The translations under genes and the position numbers were made by a program. From a bacterium D16-36 (GTDB taxonomy: Bacteria > Bacillota > Clostridia > Lachnospirales > Lachnospiraceae), in assembly GCA_003611745.1 (NCBI GenBank), contig RAYF01000028.1, forward strand, positions 1 to 38,443: a stretch of DNA of 38,443 nt, written 5' to 3'. Numbering within the stretch: position 1 is the stretch's first letter; the number at the start of each line of letters is the position of its first letter. Positions 1 to 8,697 of the stretch are shown one piece after another. Below the pieces are notes generated by a model. The model searched no databases and had not been told where the DNA came from. It saw nothing but the letters and a program-made list of their open reading frames with translations.

Positions 1-83
1 ATCCTCATTTCTGCGCACAATTTACGCTGAATCAGCACAACGGCAATACATTCCCCATAACTTGGCGCTGTACCTGCCTGCGG

Positions 84-1352
84 CTAATATCTCCGGCTGT
101 AAGATGCCCTCTTCAGCTCTGAGCGATATACCTTGCGCCCCCATAAAATCATACAGGTATTTCCATAATTGCACTCGCCGACTACCACATAATCCTTATG
201 CTTTTCTGTTACAATGACTGAGTGGCCGCTGTAGCGGATAACATCCCCCATCTTGCATTTATCAAATGAATTATGCTTTTTAATCTTTGCATTCCTGCCA
301 TAAATCAGATCACTCATTTTCCACGCAAAGCCATAACACTGGAATCCCAGAATGCCGTTTGGGCAGTTATAGTGATTGCAGGTGGATATGTCATCAAGGC
401 TGTAATGGTGGCACGGTGTATTCGTAACTGTTGCGCTGTTATATTTTAACTTATTCATATGATTCCAATATTTACCCGAAGGATACAGCCTCTGCAGCTT
501 TTTGAACTTATTAGCAATCTTCTGTACTGCGGAAGAATAAACGGATTTTACCGCACTAAAAGCGCCATATACTAAATTCCCCTGATACTTTACAAGCGCC
601 CTCACCTTATAGCTCTCCGCCTTTGAAGCAGAAGTTTTATCCGTGCTCCATTTCACCGTATTGGCAGAAGAAACCGTTTTAATCTTCTGATAGGAACCGC
701 CGCTTACCTTCCGGAAAACCTCATACCCATCAACACCGCTTACCTTTTTCCACTTAACAGTAACCGTCCCACCACTCCGGCTGACAGAGGAAAGGGTAAC
801 CTTTGGGATGTCTACACGGATACTCTCAGATGCCGAAGCTTCCTCTGACGGAGGCTTTGTCACAGGCATTGATGTAGGTTCCGGCGTCGCAGGCGTCTCA
901 GGTATTCCGGGAGCCGTATCACTACTACTCAGCCGGAAAGCTGCCACCTTGTATGTAAAACGGATTCCCCTCTTGAACTTGTCATCCGTATAATAATGCA
1001 TTGAATACTGTACATTTTTGACTGTGCCAATCAATTTGTATTCCGAATCATATTTACTCTTGCGGTAAATATGGAACCCATCATTATTGCCATCGCTAAA
1101 CCATGACAGAGTCACCGAATTAGCAGAGTAATCTGCAATCTGCAGCAATGAAATATCAGAATACGGCTCACTCTCCTGTGTATCAGAGTCTACCTCATCC
1201 GGTACTTCCCCGCCTATTCTATGCCTTGATGCCTGAATCCCTGATAAGCTGCCCGCCATAGCCACGTGCTGGTTCCAACTGCAAAAATCCCCTGAAAGAA
1301 GCAATGACAATACCAATAACAGCAAGCCTATTCCCTGTATTCTCCTTTTCAT
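84..1352 (-). CDS. Secreted fibronectin type III protein with C-terminal CHAP/NlpC-like domain
   Basis: The N-terminus is a signal peptide (Lys/Arg start, Leu-rich core, processing probable after HVAMA). Two fibronectin type III-like segments follow (about residues 65-140 and 185-270), separated by a Pro/Thr/Glu-rich linker. The C-terminal 110 residues contain FQCYGFAWKMSD and, further on, GDVIRYSGHSVIV, the Cys and His arrangement expected of CHAP or NlpC/P60-type cysteine amidases. The protein is probably exported and may bind or cut cell-wall peptides; the substrate is unknown. I start at the second Met because GGGGA lies 6 nt upstream of it and nothing suitable precedes the Met 12 nt earlier. 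The enzyme assignment is inference from the Cys/His motifs. Confidence 0.7.
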   Translation of the reverse strand: MKRRIQGIGLLLLVLSLLLSGDFCSWNQHVAMAGSLSGIQASRHRIGGEVPDEVDSDTQESEPYSDISLLQIADYSANSVTLSWFSDGNNDGFHIYRKSKYDSEYKLIGTVKNVQYSMHYYTDDKFKRGIRFTYKVAAFRLSSSDTAPGIPETPATPEPTSMPVTKPPSEEASASESIRVDIPKVTLSSVSRSGGTVTVKWKKVSGVDGYEVFRKVSGGSYQKIKTVSSANTVKWSTDKTSASKAESYKVRALVKYQGNLVYGAFSAVKSVYSSAVQKIANKFKKLQRLYPSGKYWNHMNKLKYNSATVTNTPCHHYSLDDISTCNHYNCPNGILGFQCYGFAWKMSDLIYGRNAKIKKHNSFDKCKMGDVIRYSGHSVIVTEKHKDYVVVGECNYGNTCMILWGRKVYRSELKRASYSRRY

Positions 1353-1479
1353 AATAATCCCCATTTCCGCGCACGTTCCCTGCGCATAACAAATTTGTGG
1401 AATGATTTTTCAATATTTATCCCTTATTGAGAATACACCAGAAATGTGTCAAAAATATACCATTTAATCCATTAGTTCA

Positions 1480-2235
1480 TCAGTCCACATCCCTGATTTT
1501 AAAACGTACAAGCCCAAGCACAAGGCAGATTGCCCCGATTACAAACAAGATTCCGGTAAATTTCGCCTGCTTTGCTGCTTCCAAGTCAAAATTTATGGCA
1601 CACATCTGCATATTTTCAATCCAGTATGTATAAAAATACTCCTTCTTCGTCAAAAACTGCAAAATAGAGGAAGCCATTTCCCCACCCAGCAGGAACATGA
1701 CATTGAGGCCGATTGACAGGCCGCCGGAGCGCGCAAAATGTGCAATCAGCATGGTGATTGCCGCATAGCTCCAGATAATTACAATCTGTCCAATTACAAC
1801 CATAATAAATCTCCCAAATGAAATGCTGCCAAACCCGTAGCACAGACCTGTAACGATGGATAACAAGGCTGCAAAGGACAGTGAGATCAATGTCATGGCA
1901 GTAGACAGTGCAATAAATTGCCCCAGCGCAATCTGCACCCTCGACGCCCCACGGCTGACCACCTGCCTGACCGTCCGGTTCGTATACTCATTGGAAATCA
2001 TCCCTCCTACAAACAGTGCGATGAAAATCAGAAAAAATGATCCGGATACAAAGCCTGCGTAAACATTGATGCCCCGCGTCCCCTCCAGCGCCTCTCTCCA
2101 GATTCCTCCCGCAAACCTGCCGTACAGCATGGCGAAAGCCTCAATCAATGTAATGCCAAGCAGGCACAGCGCCGTGACAAAAGTCACCTTGCTTTTTCTC
2201 ACCTTGTAAAATTCACTTTTCATAATATCCAACAT
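1480..2235 (-). CDS. ABC-2 type transporter permease
   Basis: About 250 residues beginning MLDIMKSEFYKVRKSK, the usual cytoplasmic start of ABC-2 permeases of the bacitracin/lantibiotic-immunity type. About six hydrophobic segments follow, with the conserved motif GGMISNEYTNRTVRQVVSRG after the second. The start is set by GGGAGG 7 nt upstream of the ATG. The upstream ATPase gene ends one base before this start, so the two are one translationally coupled unit. Together they probably move a peptide or lipid out of the membrane. The substrate cannot be told from sequence. Confidence 0.85.
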   Translation of the reverse strand: MLDIMKSEFYKVRKSKVTFVTALCLLGITLIEAFAMLYGRFAGGIWREALEGTRGINVYAGFVSGSFFLIFIALFVGGMISNEYTNRTVRQVVSRGASRVQIALGQFIALSTAMTLISLSFAALLSIVTGLCYGFGSISFGRFIMVVIGQIVIIWSYAAITMLIAHFARSGGLSIGLNVMFLLGGEMASSILQFLTKKEYFYTYWIENMQMCAINFDLEAAKQAKFTGILFVIGAICLVLGLVRFKIRDVD

Positions 2236-2236
2236 T

Positions 2237-3145
2237 TTAATATCCTCCCATTCTCTTGACAAAATACATCTCCATATCCTGCCCCTCTGATACAAGGCGA
2301 GAAACCAGCACATCATTCTGTACCAGCGCTTGGTTTATCAGTGCAGCATTCTCAATCTGCTCATAAACACCGAGCGATTGATCCTCCAGAATCCTGCATT
2401 CCCTTATATTACATTTGTCTGCCAGAACCCTCTGTGCCTTCTCACAGTCATTTACCGTAATGTGAAGATAATGTTTTACACGGTTCTCCAAATCTTCCGC
2501 ACTAAATTCTTCCACCATGACGCCCGAATTAATAATGCCATACTTTGTTGCAATCTTCCCAAGCTCACCCAGAATATGGGAAGACATCAGTATCGTAAGC
2601 TGCCTTTTCGCATGCAGGCCAAGCAAAAGCTCACGGATTTCCCTGATGCCTGCCGGGTCAAGCCCATTCATCGGCTCGTCTAACACCAGAAACTCCGGAT
2701 CTCCCAAAAGCGCAATGGCAATCGAAAGCCTCTGTTTCATGCCCAGCGAAAATTTCTTTGACTTTTTCTTATTAGTATCCGGCAAACCCACCAGATTCAA
2801 CATAGCATCGACATCTGTAGTTTTTTCACACCCCTGCATTTTGCTGTAATAAATCAAATTCTCCCTAGCAGTCATTCCCGGATAAAGCGCAGGCTGTTCT
2901 ATCACACAGCCTATTTTTTTCCTCCCTGCACCCAGATCATCTGACCCAAACAATGTAAAACCGCCCTGCGACGGCCTCGTCAATCCACAGACCATTTTCA
3001 TTAATGTAGTCTTTCCAGCGCCATTCTTGCCGATAAAGCCATAAATATCCCCTTTTTCTACATGCATATCAACACTGTTCACTACATCTTTTCCGCGATA
3101 GGTCTTTGTAAGCCCTCTTGTTGTCAGTACTTCCATACCTCCCAT
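2237..3145 (-). CDS. ABC transporter ATP-binding protein, BcrA/LanF type
   Basis: About 300 residues with an ABC ATPase in the first 210: Walker A GKNGAGKTT, signature FSLGMKQR, Walker B FLVLDEPMNGLD and switch His in MSSHILGEL. The remaining 90 residues form the short C-terminal region seen in bacitracin (BcrA) and lantibiotic immunity ATPases. It energises the permease encoded directly downstream. Two Met starts are possible (3145 and 3136). AGGAGG lies 3 nt before the first and 12 nt before the second; homologues usually begin MEVL, which favours 3136. The protein resembles the ABC pair at 11.4-13.2 kb, so the window carries two such exporters. Confidence 0.88.
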   Translation of the reverse strand: MGGMEVLTTRGLTKTYRGKDVVNSVDMHVEKGDIYGFIGKNGAGKTTLMKMVCGLTRPSQGGFTLFGSDDLGAGRKKIGCVIEQPALYPGMTARENLIYYSKMQGCEKTTDVDAMLNLVGLPDTNKKKSKKFSLGMKQRLSIAIALLGDPEFLVLDEPMNGLDPAGIREIRELLLGLHAKRQLTILMSSHILGELGKIATKYGIINSGVMVEEFSAEDLENRVKHYLHITVNDCEKAQRVLADKCNIRECRILEDQSLGVYEQIENAALINQALVQNDVLVSRLVSEGQDMEMYFVKRMGGY

Positions 3146-3409
3146 TGTCCTCCTTTTTCATTTTTTCTTTTTAATAATATTTTATAGCTGCTATAGTAAT
3201 AGCTTAACAGATAAAGGTTTATAGAACATAAATAAAACCTTAACGTTTGATTAAATACGGCTGACTCCCTAATTATTCAGAAATAGTAAAACAGCAGCCC
3301 TTTTTCAAAAGATTTCAGGCACGGTTTGGAAAAAAGTTGCACGATTAGAAATTGTTATCTGCTATACTAAAAGAATATCAAAAGGATAAAAGGAGGAGTA
3401 CTATGCGTA

Positions 3410-4051
3410 ATGAGCTATGAATGGATGGCGGAAACATCAGCAAGGCATTGGGATTTTGTGATTCAGGAGATTCATACACATTTAGCTGCTCATTATATTT
3501 TCCAAAGCATGTGTTCAAAGCGGAACCGTCAAAAATCAAGATAGAATGCTGGCTCGATATGGTTCATGATGATATTTGTATTGGAACGACAGACGGCACA
3601 TACTACTTAAACCTGATTCATGAAGGGGATGAAACATTTTGCATGGCATATGACGCACAGACAGGCAAGTTATGTCCGCCGCGTGAAAGGGCTTGCCATG
3701 TGAATGCTCTGATGAGGGCAATTATTACAAGCTGAAAACAGAAAATCTACCCTATCTTCCGGCAATGCATAAGGGGGATACATCTGCCCTGACTGCGATT
3801 GATACCGAACGTGGGGGAGACGTAGTTGTAAATATGAAAATATCAGGGATTGGGCAGAATCTTTCTTCTTTTGTTTATTTAGATGATATTGCCCTAAAAG
3901 ATAATGGAAGACAATCGTTTCTTTTGACTGTTCTGTGGAAAGCCTGTATGGATATAATTACTTTTACAGATATGAATCATCTGACGGCGAGCGGCAGGAA
4001 GAAGGCCTTCCGGAGATAACTACGATATACAACAGCCTTTTGCGGCAGTAG
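3410..4051 (+). pseudogene. Unrecognised gene split by three frame changes
   Basis: AGGAGG at 3391-3396 precedes a reading frame starting MSYEWMAETSARHWDF. Sense continues in three successive other frames: FKAEPSKIKIECWLDMVHDD (from about 3515), ENLPYLPAMHKGDTSA (from about 3740), then YGYNYFYRYESSDGERQEEG up to TAG at 4049-4051. Each switch moves the phase by one in the same direction, as single-base losses would do. The composition of each piece is protein-like and no single frame spans the gene. The last stop abuts the end of the convergent DUF951 gene. The intact protein would be about 210 residues, soluble and acidic. I do not recognise the family. Confidence 0.6.
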
Positions 4052-4228
4052 TCACTGTAATTTCCCCCGGAAGTTTTTCTCCACCTGCCGGCGCGGCAGC
4101 ATCACCTGATGGCCGCACCCTTGGCATTTGAGGCGGAAATCCATTCCCACCCTAGTAATCTCCCACTGGTTCGTCCCACAGGGATGCTGTTTTTTCATCT
4201 TGATTACATCACCAATACTAAAATCCAT
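4052..4228 (-). CDS. DUF951 family protein
   Basis: A 58-residue protein beginning MDFSIGDVIKMKKQHPCGTN. It carries the family pattern of HPCG, then WEITRVGMDFRLKCQGCGHQ, then PR. The CxxC and preceding Cys suggest a small zinc-binding fold, but the function of DUF951 is unknown. The start was chosen at the Met with AAGGTG upstream and at normal family length; a longer in-frame extension of 23 residues has no family resemblance. It is the last gene of the minus-strand run from 7.8 kb. Confidence 0.85.
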   Translation of the reverse strand: MDFSIGDVIKMKKQHPCGTNQWEITRVGMDFRLKCQGCGHQVMLPRRQVEKNFRGKLQ

Positions 4229-4308
4229 TTTTGCACCTTGCCTTTCCCAAGTCAGTCTAAAGCCCTTCACAAAATCTGCTTGATGTCTTATATCCAATAC
4301 ACAACCTG

Positions 4309-6507
4309 TTATTTCATCCGGACCTTCTGGATCTCATTGAGCCAGCTATAGTAAGGGGTAATATCCTGCGCAATCGTATCCGTATCAATCCTTTTTGAGC
4401 TAAACATCGTCAGTTTCTGATATTCACAAACCGGCACCTCCACCGCCCAGTCCATCACCGTATCAAAACACTGTTGGTAAACTGCCCGCCTGTTCTTCCA
4501 TGTCATAATCCCCTGCAGGCTGCCAATCGCTTTCTTCATCTTCTTATCCCTTATCCCAAATATATTAGGATTCTGCGATGTCCCGTACCGTGCATCCAAA
4601 TCCATATCCTCAATCGGCCTGCTGCTGGCCCATATCTGCTGTGAACCTGACCCTAGCTTTTCCTGCAGCAATTCGTCCCCGTCAATCTCCCTTATCTTAA
4701 GTGTAATCCCTATGCCACCTAACGTTTCCTCCGCCTGCTCTATAACAGGATAGAGCGGATTGTCCTCACCGCCAGCCAGCCATACGGTGTACTGCAGCGA
4801 TGCGCCCTCCGGTGCTTCCACTGCTTTTCGGTTCTCTATTCGGTAACCCGCAGCCTCCAGATATTCCAGAGCAATCCCTGCTGCTAACTCTGTCTTTGCC
4901 TTCGCCTCCTTATCATCCGTAAATATCTCCGTCCCATCCAAATCCTCAGAATAGGCAACCGCATAATTTCCTTCATTTTCCCAAGGGGACAGCCACAATT
5001 CCTGTGCTGCCGGGTAATTAACTATCTTTACCAAATCTCCGCCATTCTCCTGCAAAGCGCCGCGCGAAACACTGAATATCGTTGCAAGCGCTTTCCTGAG
5101 GTTTGCGGAGGCGCTGCTCCCCGCTTTTCCCCCCACAGACACATTAACTCCGTGAATCCCGATATAATGATATTCTCCATCACTGCAAAGTTCACTCTTT
5201 ATCGTATTTCCTGTCAGCCCCCCATTTGAGTTGGCGGCAGCAATCCAAGGAAGCTCCTCGCTGCCAAAATCCCCTGAAATCACATCTGCCACCCCTTCTG
5301 TAACCTCTGTCACTTCAATCAGCGGATTAACCGGCTCCTCCGGGGAAGCACTTACCCCCTCCGTTTTCGGGGCGGCGTCCAGCTTTTCCTTAAGCTCTTT
5401 TTCTGCCTCTGCAAGAATATCCGTCATATCTTTTAACTGCAGATAAGCAATTTCCGGGCAACCCAGAAAATATAATTCATTCGAATTAAAATACGCTACA
5501 TTGTCCTCCAGCTTAATAAAGCGGTATGCGCCTGCGCCGACCGGCGCTGTCTTATTCGCAAGAATCGCTGAAATATCTCCGCGCCGGAAACCAAACTTAT
5601 TTTTTTCTACGTCATATTTTGATGTATCGCCATAATAGTGGAGCGCGCAAACCGGAATCTGCAAAGCGCCTGACATCTCCCTCTCATATCCTCTGGTCGT
5701 AATGGCCAGCTCATAGTCATTTATCTTCCTAATGCCAGAAATATTTTTTACCCTTTTCCCTTTATTTTTTGCCAGCAGAATCCTTGCCTGACGTTCGGTA
5801 AGGCGCTGTGCCTTCCTGCTGGTAATCCCCTTATCTTTTATATTTTCCTGAATCCAGCGCTGCAGTTTCGCCGGTTTTTGTTTCATATACTTTCTTACCT
5901 TCTTATCAGAAATCTTTTCAGCTTTCGTACTATCAGCCTGATAATTTAAAAGCCCCTTAATCGGCATATTTTTTAATGCTGCTTCCCCTTTATAGTCATT
6001 ATCGCAAAAGACATACAAAGAAAAAATCACATCATCAATCGTTACCTTCTCCCCGTCACTGAAAATCAAATCATCCCTGATTTTAATCCTGTAATCTGTA
6101 ATATCCTTCTTATCATCATACTGAATAGACAAATCAGCAGCACCATAATACGTATAGTCCCTGCCCTGATACTGCCGCACCTCCCCGTCAATCCCTTTGT
6201 AGACCAGCCTGCCTGCACGGTCATTCCGAAACAGTGGAATCTGGGTTAAATCCACCACCTGTTTATCTGATATGCTGGCCGCCGTAAATGGGTTAAACTG
6301 CTTTGAAAACCTCCCACATGCAATCACAAGCGGCACATCGGCCTGCCCATCGCCATCACCGGTAGCCTCTGCATTCCCCTTGTCAACCTTCGCAGTCGCT
6401 TTCGGAGTAGGTTTCGGCTCCTTCTTCTCTCTCCTGCACCCTGTACATCCTATCATAAGCGACACCAAAAGCACTGCCGCTATCACCCTCTTTATCCTCC
6501 TATGCAT
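4309..6507 (-). CDS. Peptide/oligopeptide ABC transporter substrate-binding lipoprotein
   Basis: A 732-residue lipoprotein. The N-terminus has a hydrophobic stretch and a lipobox ending LMIGC, followed by a Lys/Pro-rich linker, so it should be anchored to the outer face of the membrane. The body fits the SBP_bac_5 family (DppA/OppA): ISDDL-type strands such as YRIKIRDDLIFSDGEKVTIDD near residue 140 and a C-terminal lobe ending in EIQKVRMK. It is long for the family (usually 500-600), with Lys-rich and Glu/Pro-rich insertions. No permease or ATPase gene is adjacent, so it either serves a distant transporter or has another role. AAAGGGGGG lies 8 nt before the ATG. Confidence 0.8.
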   Translation of the reverse strand: MHRRIKRVIAAVLLVSLMIGCTGCRREKKEPKPTPKATAKVDKGNAEATGDGDGQADVPLVIACGRFSKQFNPFTAASISDKQVVDLTQIPLFRNDRAGRLVYKGIDGEVRQYQGRDYTYYGAADLSIQYDDKKDITDYRIKIRDDLIFSDGEKVTIDDVIFSLYVFCDNDYKGEAALKNMPIKGLLNYQADSTKAEKISDKKVRKYMKQKPAKLQRWIQENIKDKGITSRKAQRLTERQARILLAKNKGKRVKNISGIRKINDYELAITTRGYEREMSGALQIPVCALHYYGDTSKYDVEKNKFGFRRGDISAILANKTAPVGAGAYRFIKLEDNVAYFNSNELYFLGCPEIAYLQLKDMTDILAEAEKELKEKLDAAPKTEGVSASPEEPVNPLIEVTEVTEGVADVISGDFGSEELPWIAAANSNGGLTGNTIKSELCSDGEYHYIGIHGVNVSVGGKAGSSASANLRKALATIFSVSRGALQENGGDLVKIVNYPAAQELWLSPWENEGNYAVAYSEDLDGTEIFTDDKEAKAKTELAAGIALEYLEAAGYRIENRKAVEAPEGASLQYTVWLAGGEDNPLYPVIEQAEETLGGIGITLKIREIDGDELLQEKLGSGSQQIWASSRPIEDMDLDARYGTSQNPNIFGIRDKKMKKAIGSLQGIMTWKNRRAVYQQCFDTVMDWAVEVPVCEYQKLTMFSSKRIDTDTIAQDITPYYSWLNEIQKVRMK

Positions 6508-6521
6508 CCTCTTGCCCCCCT

Positions 6522-7007
6522 TTAATGACTCTCTGCAATAATATCAGCATACTCCCCGCCCGTCACATTACGCAAATCCTCCGGCGCCAGCAAAATCTGT
6601 ACCCCCAGCTTTCCGCCGCTGACAATCATCTCACTAAGTTTTTCTGCGCTCTCATGTATAATCGTAGGATAATTCTTCTTCATGCCAATCGGCGTGCAGC
6701 CGCCCCTGATATAACCAGTCACCTTGTTAATATCCTTGACATGGACCATTTCAAGACTTTTCTCCCCTACCGCCCTTGCAGCCTTTTTCATATCAACTTC
6801 CTTGTCAACCGGAAGTGCAAAAACATAATACTGCCCGCTCTTCCCCGCCATGACAAGCGTCTTAAACGATACAGCATAATCCTGCCCTAACTGGTCAGCA
6901 ATATGCACCCCGTCAACAAATTCTTCACATTCATAACAATTCACCTTGTATGGAATCTTATTTCTGTCTAAAATCCGCATTGCATTTGTCTTAACTTCTT
7001 TGCCCAT
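6522..7007 (-). CDS. ybaK: YbaK/EbsC family aminoacyl-tRNA deacylase
   Basis: About 160 residues matching the YbaK/ProX editing fold. The start MGKEVKTNAMRILDRNKIPY is typical of Cys-tRNA(Pro) deacylases, and the active-site region VGEKSLEMV and RGGCTPIGMKK (Lys and Gly-Gly loop) is present. The family hydrolyses Cys-tRNA(Pro) and related mischarged tRNAs in the cytosol. The gene begins within a few bases of the end of the EcsC-like gene, so translation is probably coupled. An alternative Met four residues upstream (7019) is possible; neither start has an ideally spaced ribosome site. Confidence 0.88.
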   Translation of the reverse strand: MGKEVKTNAMRILDRNKIPYKVNCYECEEFVDGVHIADQLGQDYAVSFKTLVMAGKSGQYYVFALPVDKEVDMKKAARAVGEKSLEMVHVKDINKVTGYIRGGCTPIGMKKNYPTIIHESAEKLSEMIVSGGKLGVQILLAPEDLRNVTGGEYADIIAESH

Positions 7008-7024
7008 TGCCTCCCCCATTCCAT

Positions 7025-7798
7025 CTACGGCATCTTCTTTCTTAAAAACCGCTTTTTATACTTCATTGCCGCATAATCCGCTATCTTTTTCTGATAAACT
7101 ACGTCTGATACGCCTCCAAGTATCCCCACCACGGGCATCCCCTGCACAAACTTCAAATACAGAAGCTCCTTTGCCAGCACGTACGATGTCCTCTCCATCT
7201 GTACTTTCTTTTCGTCACTAAATTCAATCCCGCTGATAATCCATTCGTCCACAGATGCATTTCCCTGCAGCAGTTCCTCCCCATGAAGCACAGAAACTTC
7301 AATCAACTTTAAGATAAAAAGCTGCTCTTCTTCTGTATCATACGAAAAACCATACGTCAATGCAAGTTCATAAATACTTTTTAAGATAACAGAAAGAAAT
7401 AATGGAATATCCGGAAGCCCCATTCCAAGAACCCCCATTCCGAAACCTTCGACAGTAGAAATCACCATATTGCGCGCCCTGCTGCCAAATGCTTTTCTGC
7501 CAAACACCTTGACAGAATCCGCATTATTTTTCAGATTTGCCGCATACTCATCAATCTTATATTCCTGCTCCTTTTTCTCCCTGTCATACGTTTTTTCTAT
7601 TATGTCTGTCCCTTTTTCAAAAATCAATTCAAACGCCTTGCAAAATGTCTTATCCAGCGTGTCTTCCAGTTTCTCAGGAACGTATTTTTCAACCTTTTTC
7701 TGCCATCCTGCCTCCCTTACCTGATATGCCTTTCCCAGAAACGCTTTTTCTGAACGCAACAAAGCATTCCATTCCTTCTTCAATTGGCTTTGATTCAT
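7025..7798 (-). CDS. EcsC family protein
   Basis: A 257-residue protein of the EcsC family, named from the third gene of the Bacillus ecs locus. Visible signs are the N-terminal Trp/Lys-rich helix, the Gly-rich hydrophobic stretch VEGFGMGVLGMGLPDIPLFL in the middle and a second Gly-rich segment, VVGILGGVSDVVYQ, near the end. The biochemical role is unknown; the two Gly-rich segments may lie against or in the membrane. First gene of the minus-strand run EcsC-YbaK-lipoprotein-DUF951. GGGGAG precedes the ATG. Confidence 0.8.
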   Translation of the reverse strand: MNQSQLKKEWNALLRSEKAFLGKAYQVREAGWQKKVEKYVPEKLEDTLDKTFCKAFELIFEKGTDIIEKTYDREKKEQEYKIDEYAANLKNNADSVKVFGRKAFGSRARNMVISTVEGFGMGVLGMGLPDIPLFLSVILKSIYELALTYGFSYDTEEEQLFILKLIEVSVLHGEELLQGNASVDEWIISGIEFSDEKKVQMERTSYVLAKELLYLKFVQGMPVVGILGGVSDVVYQKKIADYAAMKYKKRFLRKKMP

Positions 7799-7831
7799 CC
7801 CATCTCCCCTTTTCTAAATGAAATATTGTTC

Positions 7832-7861
7832 AGTATATCACATTCCTGCCTTGAAAATCAA
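7832..7861 (-). promoter_or_regulatory. Promoter of the EcsC-YbaK-lipoprotein run
   Basis: On the minus strand TTGATT (7856-7861) and TATACT (7832-7837) are separated by 18 nt and lie about 35 nt before the EcsC-like ATG. This is a good sigma-A type match. The same 180-nt gap holds the divergent start of the LytTR regulator. Confidence 0.55.
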
Positions 7862-7977
7862 TTTTCCGTGGCACAGTTCACATATTACAAAAGCATTCCG
7901 ATATATTAGATACCGCAGTTTTAGTCATTACTAAAGCAGGATACAATATAAATTGAAACAGGAGAGGGGCGCTGATA

Positions 7978-8697
7978 TTGTTATCACTGGCAGTATGCGA
8001 TGATATACCGGTAGAGTGTGCTGATATTGCAAAACAGATCAGCAGCATATTAACACAGTCAGGTATTAATTATACGATAAAAAAATTTTTTAGCGGTCAG
8101 GAACTGCTTGACAGCAGGGAAAGTTTTGATATTATTTTCCTTGATATTAAAATGCCCAAAATAAGCGGCATGGATTCTGCAAAAAAAATAAGAGAGCAGG
8201 GCAGGCAAAGCCTTATCATTTTTATTACCGCTGCAAGGGAATACGTCTTTGATGCCTTCGATGTGGCCGCATTCCAGTATCTCGTAAAACCAATCCAGAC
8301 GGAAAAGCTGAAAAATATATTAGCTAAAGCAATAAAAAAATTGCAAAATGATACAGTTGCCGACTTTCTAATGATAACATCCAACCGGGAGACAAAAAAG
8401 GTATCACTAAAAGATATTTTATATATTGAGTCAACCGGACGTATCGCGAAAATCCACTGCCATTTCGGCACATTGGAAACCTATAGCCAGATTGGCATTT
8501 TGGAAGAAAATTTGTCTGAAAAATCTTTTTTCCGATGCCACAAATGTTTTTTAGTAAACCTTAATTATATTGATGCCTTTACTAAGACGGAAATAAGATT
8601 GGAAAACGGAGAGAAAATCCTGCTGGCCAAGAGGCGCTATGAAAGCTTTCAGAAAGCATTTCTATCATATATGAAAACAAAGGGCGGTATTATATAA
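7978..8697 (+). CDS. LytTR family response regulator (AgrA-like)
   Basis: A 239-residue regulator. The receiver domain comes first, with acidic pocket CDD, phospho-acceptor Asp in DIIFLDIKMP and Lys in FQYLVKPIQ. The LytTR DNA-binding domain fills the last 100 residues (VSLKDILYIEST, FFRCHKCFLVNLNYI). It should be phosphorylated by the kinase encoded immediately downstream, whose start overlaps this stop. The start is TTG, with GGAGAGGGG 8 nt upstream; no ATG fits. Such pairs usually answer peptide signals, but no agrB/agrD-like genes are nearby. Two CAGTT cores lie upstream, 42 nt apart (7874 and 7916), and could be LytTR sites. Confidence 0.9.
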   Translation: MLSLAVCDDIPVECADIAKQISSILTQSGINYTIKKFFSGQELLDSRESFDIIFLDIKMPKISGMDSAKKIREQGRQSLIIFITAAREYVFDAFDVAAFQYLVKPIQTEKLKNILAKAIKKLQNDTVADFLMITSNRETKKVSLKDILYIESTGRIAKIHCHFGTLETYSQIGILEENLSEKSFFRCHKCFLVNLNYIDAFTKTEIRLENGEKILLAKRRYESFQKAFLSYMKTKGGII

